DNA from: DASSUC01 sp035649895
GTDB taxonomy: Bacteria > Actinomycetota > Actinomycetes > Mycobacteriales > Micromonosporaceae
Direction: 5' to 3'
Assembly (NCBI GenBank): GCA_035649895.1
Contig: DASRIS010000189.1
Span: forward strand, 43,147 to 107,146
DNA: 64,000 bases
A program made the translations under genes and the position numbers. The notes beneath the pieces were generated by a model, which was not told the origin of the DNA, did no database searches, and saw only the letters and a list, made by a program, of their open reading frames with translations. Positions 37,713-46,366 of this stretch are shown piece by piece. Numbering within the stretch: position 1 is the first letter of the stretch; each line of letters starts with the position of its first letter.

Positions 37713-37884
37713 TCACGTCGGCCGATCAGCCACTGTGCGTCAGGCGTCCTAGCCAATCGAACCAAGGCTATGAAAAGATCCATCCGCTCTGCGTGCTCAG
37801 TTGTTGCTGGGTCGACCTCGTTCTCATGCGACCGCGCGAGGTCTTGCCACAACCCGGTGGGGACCCTTCGAAGAGGGGAGAGGG
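37713..37884 (+). promoter_or_regulatory. Intergenic leader before the secreted subtilase
   Basis: 172 bp that are less G+C-rich than the flanks. A strong Shine-Dalgarno-like GAGGGGAGAGGG directly precedes the ATG at 37885. No convincing -10/-35 pair was identified, though the composition suggests a promoter region. Confidence 0.4.
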
Positions 37885-40800
37885 ATGAGATCCAGTAGGT
37901 GGACCAGGGTGGCTTTCGCCGGAGTCCTGGCCGTACCACTGTTCGCGGTGGTGGCGGCGGTTCCGGCGGCCGCCCAGGCCCCCGGCTCGTACGACGCCAC
38001 GCCGCTGTCCGCCCAGGAACGGGTGGACGGCCCCAAGGCGCCGACGAGCCGGTTGGCCAAGACCGACCGATCGCTGCTCGGTCGCACCGACACCGCCCCG
38101 GTGCCGGTGATGATCAAGTTCGACTACGACTCGGTCGCCACGTACTCCGGTGGGGTCCGGGGGCTCGCGCCCACCAGCCCGTCGGTGACCGGGCGGGCGC
38201 TGTCGCGGGCGGCTGACGAGCAGCGGTACGAGTCGTACCTGGCCGGGCGGGAGGCCGCGGTCATCGGCGAGCTGCAGCGACGGGTGCCCGGCCTGACCGT
38301 GCACCAGCGGCTGCGCATCGTCTATGGCGGCGTCTCCGCAACCGTCCCGGCCAACCGGATAGGCGACCTGCTCACGGTCACCGGTGTGGTCGCCGTGCAG
38401 CGTAACGAGCTGCGCGCCCCGCTGACCGACTCGAGCCCCGGCTTCATCGGGGCGACCACGGTCTACCCGCAGCTCGGCGGGGACCGCAACGCCGGCAAGG
38501 GCGTGATCTTCGGGGTGCTGGACACCGGCGCCTGGCCGGAGCACCCGTCCTTCGCCGACCAGGGGCACCTGCCGGCACCGCCGCCCAAGGCGGACGGCAC
38601 GCCGCGTACGTGCAACTTCGGGGACAACCCGCTGACTCCGGCGGCTGACCCGTTCGTCTGCACCAACAAGCTCATCGGCGGGGCACCGTTCCTCGCCATG
38701 TACCTGCTGGACCCGGACCGGGCGGCCCGCGAGCCGTTCCACACGGCCCGGGACTCCAACGGGCACGGTACGCACACCGGCTCCACCTCGGCGGGGAACG
38801 TGCTCACCTCGGCGCAGGTGTTCGGGGTCGAGCGCGGCCCGCTCAACGGCGTCGCGCCCGGCGCGTACGTGTCGGTCTACAAGGTCTGCGGCATCGACGG
38901 CTGCTTCGGCTCCGACTCGGCCGCCGCTGTCCAGCAGGCGATCCTCGACGGTGTCAAGGTGATCAACTTCTCGATCTCCGGCGGCACCAACCCGTTCAGC
39001 GACCCGGTCGAGCTCGCGTTCCTTGACGCGTACGCGGCCGGCGTCTTTGTCGCGGCCTCGGCCGGCAACTCCGGCCCCGGCGCCGGCACGGTCAACCACG
39101 TCTCGCCGTGGGTGACCACGGTCGCCGCCTCGACCCAGCGCCGGGAGTACGTCTCGACGCTGACGCTGTCGGCGGGTGGCGACACCCTCACGCTGACCGG
39201 CGCCTCGATCACCGCGGGTGCCGGCCCGGCGCCGGTGGTGCTCTCGTCGGCCGCGCCGTACAGCAACGTGAACTGCTCCACGCCGGCCCCGGCCGGCACC
39301 TTCACCGGGAAGATCGTGGCCTGCCAGCGGGGTGGCGGCGTGGCCCGCGTGGACAAGGGCTACAACGTCCGCCAGGGCGGCGCGGTCGGCATGGTCCTCT
39401 ACAACCCGGTGCTTCAGGACATCGAGACCGACAACCACTGGCTGCCGACCGTCCACCTCGCCGCCGGAGCCGACTTCCTCGGCTTCATGGGCTCGCACAC
39501 CGGCGTGACCGCGAGCTTCACCGCGGGCCAGAAGGTCAACGGGCAGGGCGACGTGATGGCGGCGTTCTCCTCCCGGGGCCCGGGCGGCCTGGGCATCAAG
39601 CCGGACATCACCGCCCCTGGCGTGCAGGTCCTGGCCGGGCACACGCCGGTGCCGGAGGCGCCGGCCGGTGGCCCGCCCGGTGAGTACTTCCAGGCCATCG
39701 CCGGCACGTCGATGTCCTCCCCGCATATCGCCGGCTCGGCCCTGCTGCTGCGGGCGCTGCACCCGACCTGGACCCCCGGCCAGGTCAAGTCGGCGATGAT
39801 GACCACGGCGCACAAGGGTGTGGTCAAGGAGGACACGGTCACCCCGGCCACCCCGTTCGACTACGGCAGCGGTCGGGTCAACCTGCGGGTGGCGGACACG
39901 CCGGGTCTCACCTTTGACGAGTCCGCGGCGCGGATGGCTGCGCTCGGCAACGACCCGGTCAACGCGGTGCACCTGAACCTGCCCTCGGTGAACGCGCCCG
40001 TGATGCCGGGCCGGCTCACCACCATCCGCACCGCCCGGAACGTGACCAGCCAGTCGCAGACCTACCGGGTCTCCACCACCGCGCCGGCCGGCAGCCGGAT
40101 CACGGTCCGGCCGGCCCGCTTCACGCTCAACCCGGGCCAGTCGGTCGAGCTGTCGATCACCATCGAGTCGTCCGCGCCGACCGCGCAGTACTTCGGCGAG
40201 GTACGGCTCAACCCGGACCGGGCCAGCCTGCCGACGCTGCACCTGCCGGTGGCGTTCGTGCCCAAGCAGGGGTCGGTCAGCCTGACCAGCGCCTGCGACC
40301 CGACATCGGTCACCAAGGGCAGCACCAGCGTCTGCACCATCACCGCCCGCAACGAGTCGTTCGGCGAGGCCGAGCTCGACCTGACCACCACGCTCAACAA
40401 GCAGCTCAAGGTGGCCGGGGCGAGCGGCGGTGCGCACATCGTCGGCGACCGCAAGGTGGAGCTGCGCAACGTCCACCTGGCCGGCGCGACGGTCGGGGTG
40501 CCGGGGATCGAGCCCGGGGCCTCACCGGCCGGCTACCTCCCGCTGTCGCTGTTCGGGATCCCACCGACGGCGATCGGCGACGAGACCATCCTCAACTACA
40601 ACGTGCCGGCGTTCGTCTTCGCCGGTGAGACCTACACCCGCCTCGGCGTCGACTCCAACGGCTACCTGGTGGTCGGTGGTGGCACCGCCGAGGACAACAA
40701 CTGCTGCAACCTGACCCAGATCCCGGACCCGGCCCGGCCCAACAACGTCCTGGCACCGTTCTGGACGGACCTGGACGGCACCGGCGCCCCGGGCATCTAC

Positions 40801-41235
40801 ATCGCGGTCCTCACCGACGGCACCAACAGCTGGCTGGTCGTCGAGTGGCAGGTCAACGTCTTCGGCACCACGTCGAACCGGCACTTCCAGGTCTGGGTCG
40901 GCATCAACGGCACCGAGGACATCTCCCTGGTGTACGACCCGGCGGCACTGCCGGCCGACCCTTCGGGCTTCCCGTTCCTCGTGGGCGCGGAGAACAAGGT
41001 CGGCACCGGCGGCGAGCAGCTGCCCGATGGCGTACTGCCAACGCAGGACCTGCGGGTCAGCAGCACCCCGCCGGCCCCGGGCGGCTCGGTGTCCTACACC
41101 GTCACGGTGCGGGGCGTCGCCCTCGGGACCGGCACGGTGACCACCACAATGGACAGCCCGCAGGTGCCGGGCGTCACGGTGGTCACCTCCAACGTGCAGG
41201 TCACGTCGAGCACGATGACCCGTACCGTCTGGTAG
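37885..41235 (+). CDS. Large secreted subtilisin-like protease (S8, PA-domain insert)
   Basis: 1116 residues. Signal peptide at 1-31 (RVAFAGVLAVPLFAVVAAVPAAAQA), I9 propeptide at about 45-175, and S8 catalytic domain with D213 (VLDTGAWPEH), H294 (NGHGTHTG) and S609 (GTSMSSPH). A protease-associated (PA) domain is inserted at about 440-545. After about 660 come fibronectin/beta-sandwich domains typical of plant-like cucumisin-type subtilases, ending at VTSSTMTRTVW without an anchor or sorting signal, so it should be released. Excellent Shine-Dalgarno. A perfect hairpin lies 20 bp downstream. Nutritional or developmental extracellular proteolysis is likely; the upstream GGT-like gene could act on released peptides. 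Confidence 0.93.
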   Translation: MRSSRWTRVAFAGVLAVPLFAVVAAVPAAAQAPGSYDATPLSAQERVDGPKAPTSRLAKTDRSLLGRTDTAPVPVMIKFDYDSVATYSGGVRGLAPTSPSVTGRALSRAADEQRYESYLAGREAAVIGELQRRVPGLTVHQRLRIVYGGVSATVPANRIGDLLTVTGVVAVQRNELRAPLTDSSPGFIGATTVYPQLGGDRNAGKGVIFGVLDTGAWPEHPSFADQGHLPAPPPKADGTPRTCNFGDNPLTPAADPFVCTNKLIGGAPFLAMYLLDPDRAAREPFHTARDSNGHGTHTGSTSAGNVLTSAQVFGVERGPLNGVAPGAYVSVYKVCGIDGCFGSDSAAAVQQAILDGVKVINFSISGGTNPFSDPVELAFLDAYAAGVFVAASAGNSGPGAGTVNHVSPWVTTVAASTQRREYVSTLTLSAGGDTLTLTGASITAGAGPAPVVLSSAAPYSNVNCSTPAPAGTFTGKIVACQRGGGVARVDKGYNVRQGGAVGMVLYNPVLQDIETDNHWLPTVHLAAGADFLGFMGSHTGVTASFTAGQKVNGQGDVMAAFSSRGPGGLGIKPDITAPGVQVLAGHTPVPEAPAGGPPGEYFQAIAGTSMSSPHIAGSALLLRALHPTWTPGQVKSAMMTTAHKGVVKEDTVTPATPFDYGSGRVNLRVADTPGLTFDESAARMAALGNDPVNAVHLNLPSVNAPVMPGRLTTIRTARNVTSQSQTYRVSTTAPAGSRITVRPARFTLNPGQSVELSITIESSAPTAQYFGEVRLNPDRASLPTLHLPVAFVPKQGSVSLTSACDPTSVTKGSTSVCTITARNESFGEAELDLTTTLNKQLKVAGASGGAHIVGDRKVELRNVHLAGATVGVPGIEPGASPAGYLPLSLFGIPPTAIGDETILNYNVPAFVFAGETYTRLGVDSNGYLVVGGGTAEDNNCCNLTQIPDPARPNNVLAPFWTDLDGTGAPGIYIAVLTDGTNSWLVVEWQVNVFGTTSNRHFQVWVGINGTEDISLVYDPAALPADPSGFPFLVGAENKVGTGGEQLPDGVLPTQDLRVSSTPPAPGGSVSYTVTVRGVALGTGTVTTTMDSPQVPGVTVVTSNVQVTSSTMTRTVW

Positions 41236-41254
41236 GGGGAGAAAGCAGGTAGCT

Positions 41255-41285
41255 GCTGGGGGGCCGCCTCGTGCGGCCCCCCAGC
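41255..41285. terminator. Perfect 13-bp hairpin terminator after the subtilase gene
   Basis: Arms GCTGGGGGGCCGC (41255-41267) and GCGGCCCCCCAGC (41273-41285) pair without mismatch around the 5-nt loop CTCGT. No T-run follows, as is common for actinobacterial terminators. Confidence 0.85.
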
Positions 41286-41303
41286 GCGTGCGCTGTCCCG
41301 CTA

Positions 41304-41316
41304 TACGCTCTCGCGC
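41304..41316 (+). promoter_or_regulatory. Candidate -10 for leaderless transcript of the propeller gene
   Basis: TACGCT at 41304-41309, then 7 nt, then ATG at 41317. It directly follows the subtilase terminator, consistent with an independent transcription start. Confidence 0.5.
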
Positions 41317-42690
41317 ATGCGGACCCTCCGGCAGGTCGCCGTACGGACGCTCGTGGCGCTGCTGTGCCTCGGGCTCGCGTACGGAGTCTCCACGTTCGCC
41401 CTGGCCCGGACGACCGCCCCGGACGACGCGGTGCTGGCGCTGCCGGACCGGGTCACCGCACCGTGGTGGTGGACGCCGCGGGTGGGGCAGTCCCCGCCCG
41501 GCGCGGTCTCGCTCGCCTTCGCCGGACGCAGCCGGGCCCTGGACACCCCGGCGGGCGACGGCAACGTGGCCTTCGTGGCCGGCGGGCGGGACACCTACCG
41601 CGTGGCCGAGTTCGACCGCCCGTACGCGGTTCCAGGGGAGAGCCTGCTGCTCTCGCCCGACGGCGGCCGGGTGGCGCACACCCGCTCGCTGGAGGCGGCC
41701 CGGCCCGGCCTGTCCATCCTGGACCTGCACACCGGCACAGCGCGCCACCTGCTCACCGGCGACCCGCAGGTCTACGTCGACCCGCTCGCCTGGGCGCCGG
41801 GCGGTGCCGCGCTCGCGGTGCTGCGTGGCCGGTCCGGCGGGACCGGCGAGGTGGGCGTGGTCCGCCTGCCCGGCGGCGAGTACCGCGGGCTCGTGGGCGG
41901 GCTGGCCGTCAGCCAGGTCCCGCTCTACGGCTTCGGGGTGGCGTTCTCGCCGGACGGGTCCCGGCTGGCCGTGGAGCGCGGGCCCGACGTGGCCGTGTTC
42001 CGGCTGGCCGACGGGGCCCTGGAGAGCGCGGTACGGCTGCCGGAAGGGGCGCACCTGGCCGGCAAGGGCGCCTGGACGCCGGACGGGCGGGCCCTGGCGC
42101 TGGTGGCCGGGGCGCAGGGGCGCTGGCGGGTCCGCCTGGTCGACGCGGCCACCGGCGCTGACCTGCGGCGGGCGCTGGTGGAGGTGCCCGACGCGGGCGC
42201 GCTGCGGCTGCTCGGCTGGCGCGCCGACGGCCGTGCCCTGGCGCTCGCCTACCGGCGGGTGCCCGGCGGCCCGGCCCAGCTCGGCCTCGCCCGGCCCGGC
42301 GGCGCGACCGAGTACCGCCACGTGCGCCGGGTGGACCTCCTCGCGCTGGGCTTCGACGGCGGCCCGGCGACGGTGCTCGCCGCGCCCGGTGGCGTGCTCG
42401 CCATGGACGTGCCGGACGCGGTGGTCCGCTCCGGCGCGGCCCGCCCCGGTGCCGGCGCGCCGGTGTGGCCGGTGCGCCCGGGCTTCGCCGTGGGAGTCAT
42501 CGCCGCACTCGCGCTCGGTGCCGGCCTCGCCGGGCGCTGGCTGGCCGGCCGGCGTCGCCGCGCTGGTCGGCGGCCCAGGGCGGCTGGGCCGCGACCCCGG
42601 TGGCGCCAAGATCCGCCCGATCCGGCAGGCTTGCCCGCATGGCCGACGGCACGCAGGGCTTCTGGTACGACCCCGATATCGACCGGGTGA
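41317..42690 (+). CDS. TolB/WD40-like beta-propeller membrane protein
   Basis: 457 residues. N-terminal signal anchor (about 9-32, LVALLCLGLAYGVSTFAL). The extracytoplasmic region has repeated propeller blades (LSPDGGRVAHT, FSPDGSRLAVE, WTPDGRALALV, WRADGRALAL). A C-terminal transmembrane helix (about 400-420, GVIAALALGAGLAGRWLAG) and an Arg-rich cytoplasmic tail follow. A scaffold or sensor is likelier than an enzyme; no catalytic motif was recognised. The last 52 bp overlap hpt in another frame, so part of the Arg/Pro-rich tail is encoded by DNA shared with hpt, and the stop may be a by-product of read-through into hpt. Confidence 0.75.
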   Translation: MRTLRQVAVRTLVALLCLGLAYGVSTFALARTTAPDDAVLALPDRVTAPWWWTPRVGQSPPGAVSLAFAGRSRALDTPAGDGNVAFVAGGRDTYRVAEFDRPYAVPGESLLLSPDGGRVAHTRSLEAARPGLSILDLHTGTARHLLTGDPQVYVDPLAWAPGGAALAVLRGRSGGTGEVGVVRLPGGEYRGLVGGLAVSQVPLYGFGVAFSPDGSRLAVERGPDVAVFRLADGALESAVRLPEGAHLAGKGAWTPDGRALALVAGAQGRWRVRLVDAATGADLRRALVEVPDAGALRLLGWRADGRALALAYRRVPGGPAQLGLARPGGATEYRHVRRVDLLALGFDGGPATVLAAPGGVLAMDVPDAVVRSGAARPGAGAPVWPVRPGFAVGVIAALALGAGLAGRWLAGRRRRAGRRPRAAGPRPRWRQDPPDPAGLPAWPTARRASGTTPISTG

Positions 42691-43223
42691 TCGTCACCGA
42701 GGAGCAGATCCGGGAGAAGACCGCTGAGCTGGCTAAACAGGTCTCGGCTGACTACGCGGACCTGCCCGGGCTGCTGCTGGTGTGCGTGCTCAAGGGCGCG
42801 CTCATGTTCATGGCCGACTTCGCCCGGGCACTGGGCCGCTGCGGGCCGTCGGTAGAGCTGGAGTTCATGGCGGTCTCCTCCTACGGGCAGGGCGCCACCT
42901 CCTCCGGCGTGGTGCGCATCCTCAAGGATCTCGACCGGGACATCGCCGGGCGGCACGTGGTCGTGGTGGAGGACATCATCGACTCCGGGCTCACCCTGTC
43001 CTGGCTGCTCAAGTACCTCGAGTCGCGGTCGGTGGCGAGCGTGGAGGTGGTCGCGCTGCTGCGCAAGCCGGATGCGAGCAAGATGCCGGTCCAGGTGCGC
43101 TACGTCGGCTTCGACATCCCCAACGAGTTCGTCGTCGGGTACGGCCTGGACTACGCCGAGCGCTACCGGGAGATGCCTTTCGTCGGCGTCCTCAAGCCCG
43201 AGGTCTACGCCCGGCCCGTCTGA
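42639..43223 (+). CDS. hpt: Hypoxanthine(-guanine) phosphoribosyltransferase
   Basis: 194 residues. The PRPP-binding motif VVVVEDIIDSGLTLS (E111, D112, D115) and the early PRPP/PPi loop LLLVCVLKGALMF identify a purine salvage enzyme converting hypoxanthine or guanine to IMP or GMP. VGFDIPNEFVVGYGLDYAERYR near the C-terminus contacts the purine base and metal. ATG at 42639 lies inside the end of the preceding gene. Followed by three 14-bp direct repeats and then ftsH. Confidence 0.96.
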   Translation: MADGTQGFWYDPDIDRVIVTEEQIREKTAELAKQVSADYADLPGLLLVCVLKGALMFMADFARALGRCGPSVELEFMAVSSYGQGATSSGVVRILKDLDRDIAGRHVVVVEDIIDSGLTLSWLLKYLESRSVASVEVVALLRKPDASKMPVQVRYVGFDIPNEFVVGYGLDYAERYREMPFVGVLKPEVYARPV

Positions 43224-43269
43224 GCAGGTCCGCTGAGCAGGCCCGCGGGGGTCTGCTGAGCAGGTCCGC
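43220..43269 (+). repeat. Three 14-bp direct repeats at the hpt 3' end
   Basis: CTGAGCAGG(T/C)CCGC occurs at 43220-43233, 43233-43246 and 43256-43269. The hpt stop codon lies in the first copy. Confidence 0.7.
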
Positions 43270-43446
43270 GCGGGTCCGCCAGGGACCGGTCCGCGCCGGC
43301 AAGCCCAAGATCAAGCGTTCCATGCGGCGCGGTCCCGGTGCCACGGTGTACGGTCGAATGACCGGGCGACCCGAGTTGACACTGCCCGGTCAGCCAACCA
43401 CGACACTCGATCGGGAGGGGCCGGGCGCCAGTCGCTCGACAACACC

Positions 43447-45627
43447 ATGGAACGGACTCGTTTCTTCCGCCGGGGGCCGGTGGTCTGGATCGTCCTGGTG
43501 ATCCTCGGTGCCCTTGCGCTGAGCACCATGTTCACCAACGGGGACAGCTACAAGACCGTTGACACCTCGGTCGCCCTCGAGCAGCTCGACAAGGGTGGTG
43601 TCCAGAAGGCGATCGTCAAGGACAAGGAGCAGATGCTCCAGCTCGACCTCGCGGCCACGGGGCGGTTCGAGGGCACGGACACCAAGAAGATCCAGGCCCA
43701 GTTCCCGGCCGAGGCCGGTGACGAGATCTGGTCACGGGTGGAGAAGGCCAAGGCCGACGGCAAGGTCACCACCTCGTACAACGTCGAGGTCAGCGAGGAC
43801 AACGTCTTCTTCACCCTGCTGATCAACCTGCTGCCGATCGCCGTACTGGTGATCCTGCTCCTGCTCTTCATGTCCCAGATGCAGGGCGGCGGCTCCCGGG
43901 TGCTCAACTTCGGCAAGTCCAAGGCGAAGCTGATCACCAAGGACACGCCGAAGACCACCTTCGCCGACGTGGCAGGGGCCGACGAGGCCGTCGAGGAGCT
44001 GCACGAGATCAAGGACTTCCTCCAGAACCCGGCCAAATATCAAGCCCTGGGCGCCAAGATCCCCAAGGGCGTGCTGCTGTTCGGCCCGCCCGGCACCGGC
44101 AAGACGCTGCTGGCCCGCGCGGTCGCCGGCGAGGCCGGGGTGCCGTTCTACTCGATCTCCGGCTCGGACTTCGTCGAGATGTTCGTCGGCGTGGGCGCCT
44201 CCCGCGTGCGCGACCTGTTCGAGCAGGCCAAGGCGAACGCGCCGGCGATCGTCTTCGTGGACGAGATCGACGCGGTCGGCCGGCACCGCGGCGCCGGCAT
44301 GGGCGGCGGCCACGACGAGCGCGAGCAGACGCTCAACCAGCTGCTGGTTGAGATGGACGGGTTCGACACCAAGGGCGGCGTGATCCTGATCGCCGCCACC
44401 AACCGCCCGGACATCCTCGACCCGGCCCTGCTGCGCCCCGGTCGCTTCGACCGGCAGATCGCCGTGGACACCCCGGACATGGAGGGGCGCAAGGCGATCC
44501 TGCGGGTGCACGCCAAGGGCAAGCCGTTCACGCCCGACGTGGACCTGGACGCGGTCGCCCGGCGTACCCCGGGCTTCACCGGCGCCGACCTGGCCAACGT
44601 GATCAACGAGGCGGCCCTGCTGACCGCCCGCAACAACAAGCGGGCGATCACCGACGACTTCCTGGAGGAGTCGATCGACCGGGTCATCGCCGGCCCGGAG
44701 CGGCGGACCCGGGCGATGAGCGACAACGAGAAGAAGATCACCGCGTACCACGAGGCCGGGCACGCCCTGGTGGCGTGGGCCCTGCCGCACTCGGCGCCGG
44801 TGCACAAGGTGACCATCCTGCCGCGGGGCCGCTCGCTCGGGCACACGCTGGTGCTGCCGACCGAGGACAAGTACACCCAGACCCGCGCCGAGATGATCGA
44901 CACGCTGGCGTACGCCCTCGGCGGCCGGGCCGCCGAGGAGCTGGTCTTCCACGAGCCGACCACGGGCGCCGGCGACGACATCAGCAAGGCCAGCCGGCTG
45001 GCCCGGGCCATGGTGACCGAGTACGGCATGAGCGCCAAGCTCGGCGCCGTCAAGTACGGCCAGACCGACTCCCAGCCGTTCCTGGGCCGGGACTACGGCC
45101 ACCAGCGCGACTACTCCGACGCCGTAGCGGCGGAGATCGACTCCGAGGTCCGTACCCTCATCGAGCTGGCGCACGACGAGGCGTGGGAGATCCTCGTCGA
45201 GTACCGCGACGTGCTCGACAGCATGGTCCTGGAGCTGATCGAGAAGGAGACGATCTCGCAGGCCGACATGGGCCGGCTCTGCGAGCGGGTGCGCAAGCGT
45301 CCACCGATGGCGCCGTTCAACGGTTTCGGCAAGCGCCAGCCATCGGACCGGCCACCGGTGCTCACCCCGACCGAGAAGGAGTCGCTCAAGGCCCAGGCAG
45401 AGGCCGACGGCGCCCAGGCCCGGGCCGGGGTCGACGGGGCCCAAGCTCCAGTCGACGGGGCCCAGGCTCCGGTAGGCGGGGCCCAGGCTCCGGTAGCCGG
45501 GGCCCAGGTCCAGCCGAACGGGCAGGGCACCACGCCGGCCGCGCCGAGCCCGGTAGGCAGCTGGCCATCGGCATCCTCGCCGACCTCGGCCGGCGGCACC
45601 GCCGCCGACACCGAGGCGCCGCGCTGA
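43447..45627 (+). CDS. ftsH: ATP-dependent zinc metalloprotease FtsH
   Basis: 726 residues. Two transmembrane helices (about 10-30 and 120-142) flank a small extracytoplasmic domain. The AAA module has Walker A GPPGTGKT (213-220), Walker B IVFVDEIDAVG and SRH PALLRPGRFDR. The M41 protease has H435-EAGH and the later aspartate in TTGAGDDISKA. A membrane-bound hexamer that degrades misfolded membrane and regulatory proteins. The C-terminal tail carries repeated GAQAPV units (in-frame 21-24 bp repeats) and is variable. No strong Shine-Dalgarno directly precedes the ATG; a TTGACA is at 43376-43381. Stop overlaps the proposed folE start. Confidence 0.97.
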   Translation: MERTRFFRRGPVVWIVLVILGALALSTMFTNGDSYKTVDTSVALEQLDKGGVQKAIVKDKEQMLQLDLAATGRFEGTDTKKIQAQFPAEAGDEIWSRVEKAKADGKVTTSYNVEVSEDNVFFTLLINLLPIAVLVILLLLFMSQMQGGGSRVLNFGKSKAKLITKDTPKTTFADVAGADEAVEELHEIKDFLQNPAKYQALGAKIPKGVLLFGPPGTGKTLLARAVAGEAGVPFYSISGSDFVEMFVGVGASRVRDLFEQAKANAPAIVFVDEIDAVGRHRGAGMGGGHDEREQTLNQLLVEMDGFDTKGGVILIAATNRPDILDPALLRPGRFDRQIAVDTPDMEGRKAILRVHAKGKPFTPDVDLDAVARRTPGFTGADLANVINEAALLTARNNKRAITDDFLEESIDRVIAGPERRTRAMSDNEKKITAYHEAGHALVAWALPHSAPVHKVTILPRGRSLGHTLVLPTEDKYTQTRAEMIDTLAYALGGRAAEELVFHEPTTGAGDDISKASRLARAMVTEYGMSAKLGAVKYGQTDSQPFLGRDYGHQRDYSDAVAAEIDSEVRTLIELAHDEAWEILVEYRDVLDSMVLELIEKETISQADMGRLCERVRKRPPMAPFNGFGKRQPSDRPPVLTPTEKESLKAQAEADGAQARAGVDGAQAPVDGAQAPVGGAQAPVAGAQVQPNGQGTTPAAPSPVGSWPSASSPTSAGGTAADTEAPR

Positions 45628-46292
45628 CCGGGTCCGGGTCCGCCACCGAGCCGGACGGCGAGGAGCTGGACCACCTCGCCGCCCGCCTGGTTGATGGCAA
45701 GCTGGCCGGGGTACCGGTCGAGCAGATGGTGGACCTGGCCCGCATCGAGAAGGCAGTCCGGGAGATCCTGCTCGCGGTCGGCGAGGACCCGGACCGGGAG
45801 GGGCTGGCGCGCACGCCGGCCCGGGTCGCCCGGGCCTACGCCGAGCTCTTCGCCGGCCTGCGGGTCGACCCGGCCATGGTGCTGACCACGACGTTCGAGG
45901 CCAACCACGACGAGCTGGTGCTGGTACGTGACATCGAGGTCTTCAGCCTCTGCGAGCACCACCTGCTGCCGTTCCACGGGGTCGCCCACATCGGCTACAT
46001 CCCGGGCACCGATGGCCGCATCACCGGACTGTCCAAGCTGGCCCGCCTGGTGGAGGTCTTCGCCCGCCGGCCGCAGGTGCAGGAGCGGCTGACCGCCCAG
46101 GTCGCCGACCTGCTGATGAAGACCCTGGACCCGCGTGGGGTCATCGCGGTGCTGGAGTGCGAGCACATGTGCATGGCGATGCGCGGCATCCAGAAGGGCG
46201 GGGCCCGTACGATCACGTCCGCGGTCCGCGGGCTGTTCCAGGTCGACGCCAAGTCGCGGGCCGAGGCGATGAGCCTGATCATCCGCGCCTGA
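45624..46292 (+). CDS. folE: GTP cyclohydrolase I
   Basis: 222 residues from a CTG at 45624, or 188 from the ATG at 45726. T-fold enzyme making 7,8-dihydroneopterin triphosphate from GTP for folate. Zinc ligands lie in SLCEHHLLPFHG and LECEHMCMAMRG; IEKAVREILLAVGEDPDREGL starts the core. The ATG start leaves a complete core, comparable to short FolE proteins. The upstream frame (GEELDHLAARLVDGKLAGVPVEQ) also looks coding and contains no ATG, GTG or TTG. The CTG shares bases with the ftsH TGA (CTGA) and has GAGG 7 nt upstream, giving coupling. ftsH-folE adjacency matches M. tuberculosis. Confidence 0.93.
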   Translation: MTGSGSATEPDGEELDHLAARLVDGKLAGVPVEQMVDLARIEKAVREILLAVGEDPDREGLARTPARVARAYAELFAGLRVDPAMVLTTTFEANHDELVLVRDIEVFSLCEHHLLPFHGVAHIGYIPGTDGRITGLSKLARLVEVFARRPQVQERLTAQVADLLMKTLDPRGVIAVLECEHMCMAMRGIQKGGARTITSAVRGLFQVDAKSRAEAMSLIIRA

Positions 46293-46297
46293 GCCAG

Positions 46298-46312
46298 CCG
46301 CTGGGCCAGCGG
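46298..46312. terminator. Small hairpin between convergent folE and the membrane protein gene
   Basis: CCGCTG and CAGCGG pair perfectly around GGC just after the folE stop. Short GGCTGGGTCAGC-type direct repeats follow up to 46369. Confidence 0.4.
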
Positions 46313-46366
46313 ACGGCTGGGTCAGCATGGCTGGGTCAGCGTGAGTAGGCCAGCGGACGGGCTGGG

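Noticed and set aside
43376..43407. TTGACA upstream of ftsH as a promoter
   Set aside because: Good -35 match, but the best -10 candidate (GACACT) is 20 nt away and weak; not enough to list as a promoter.
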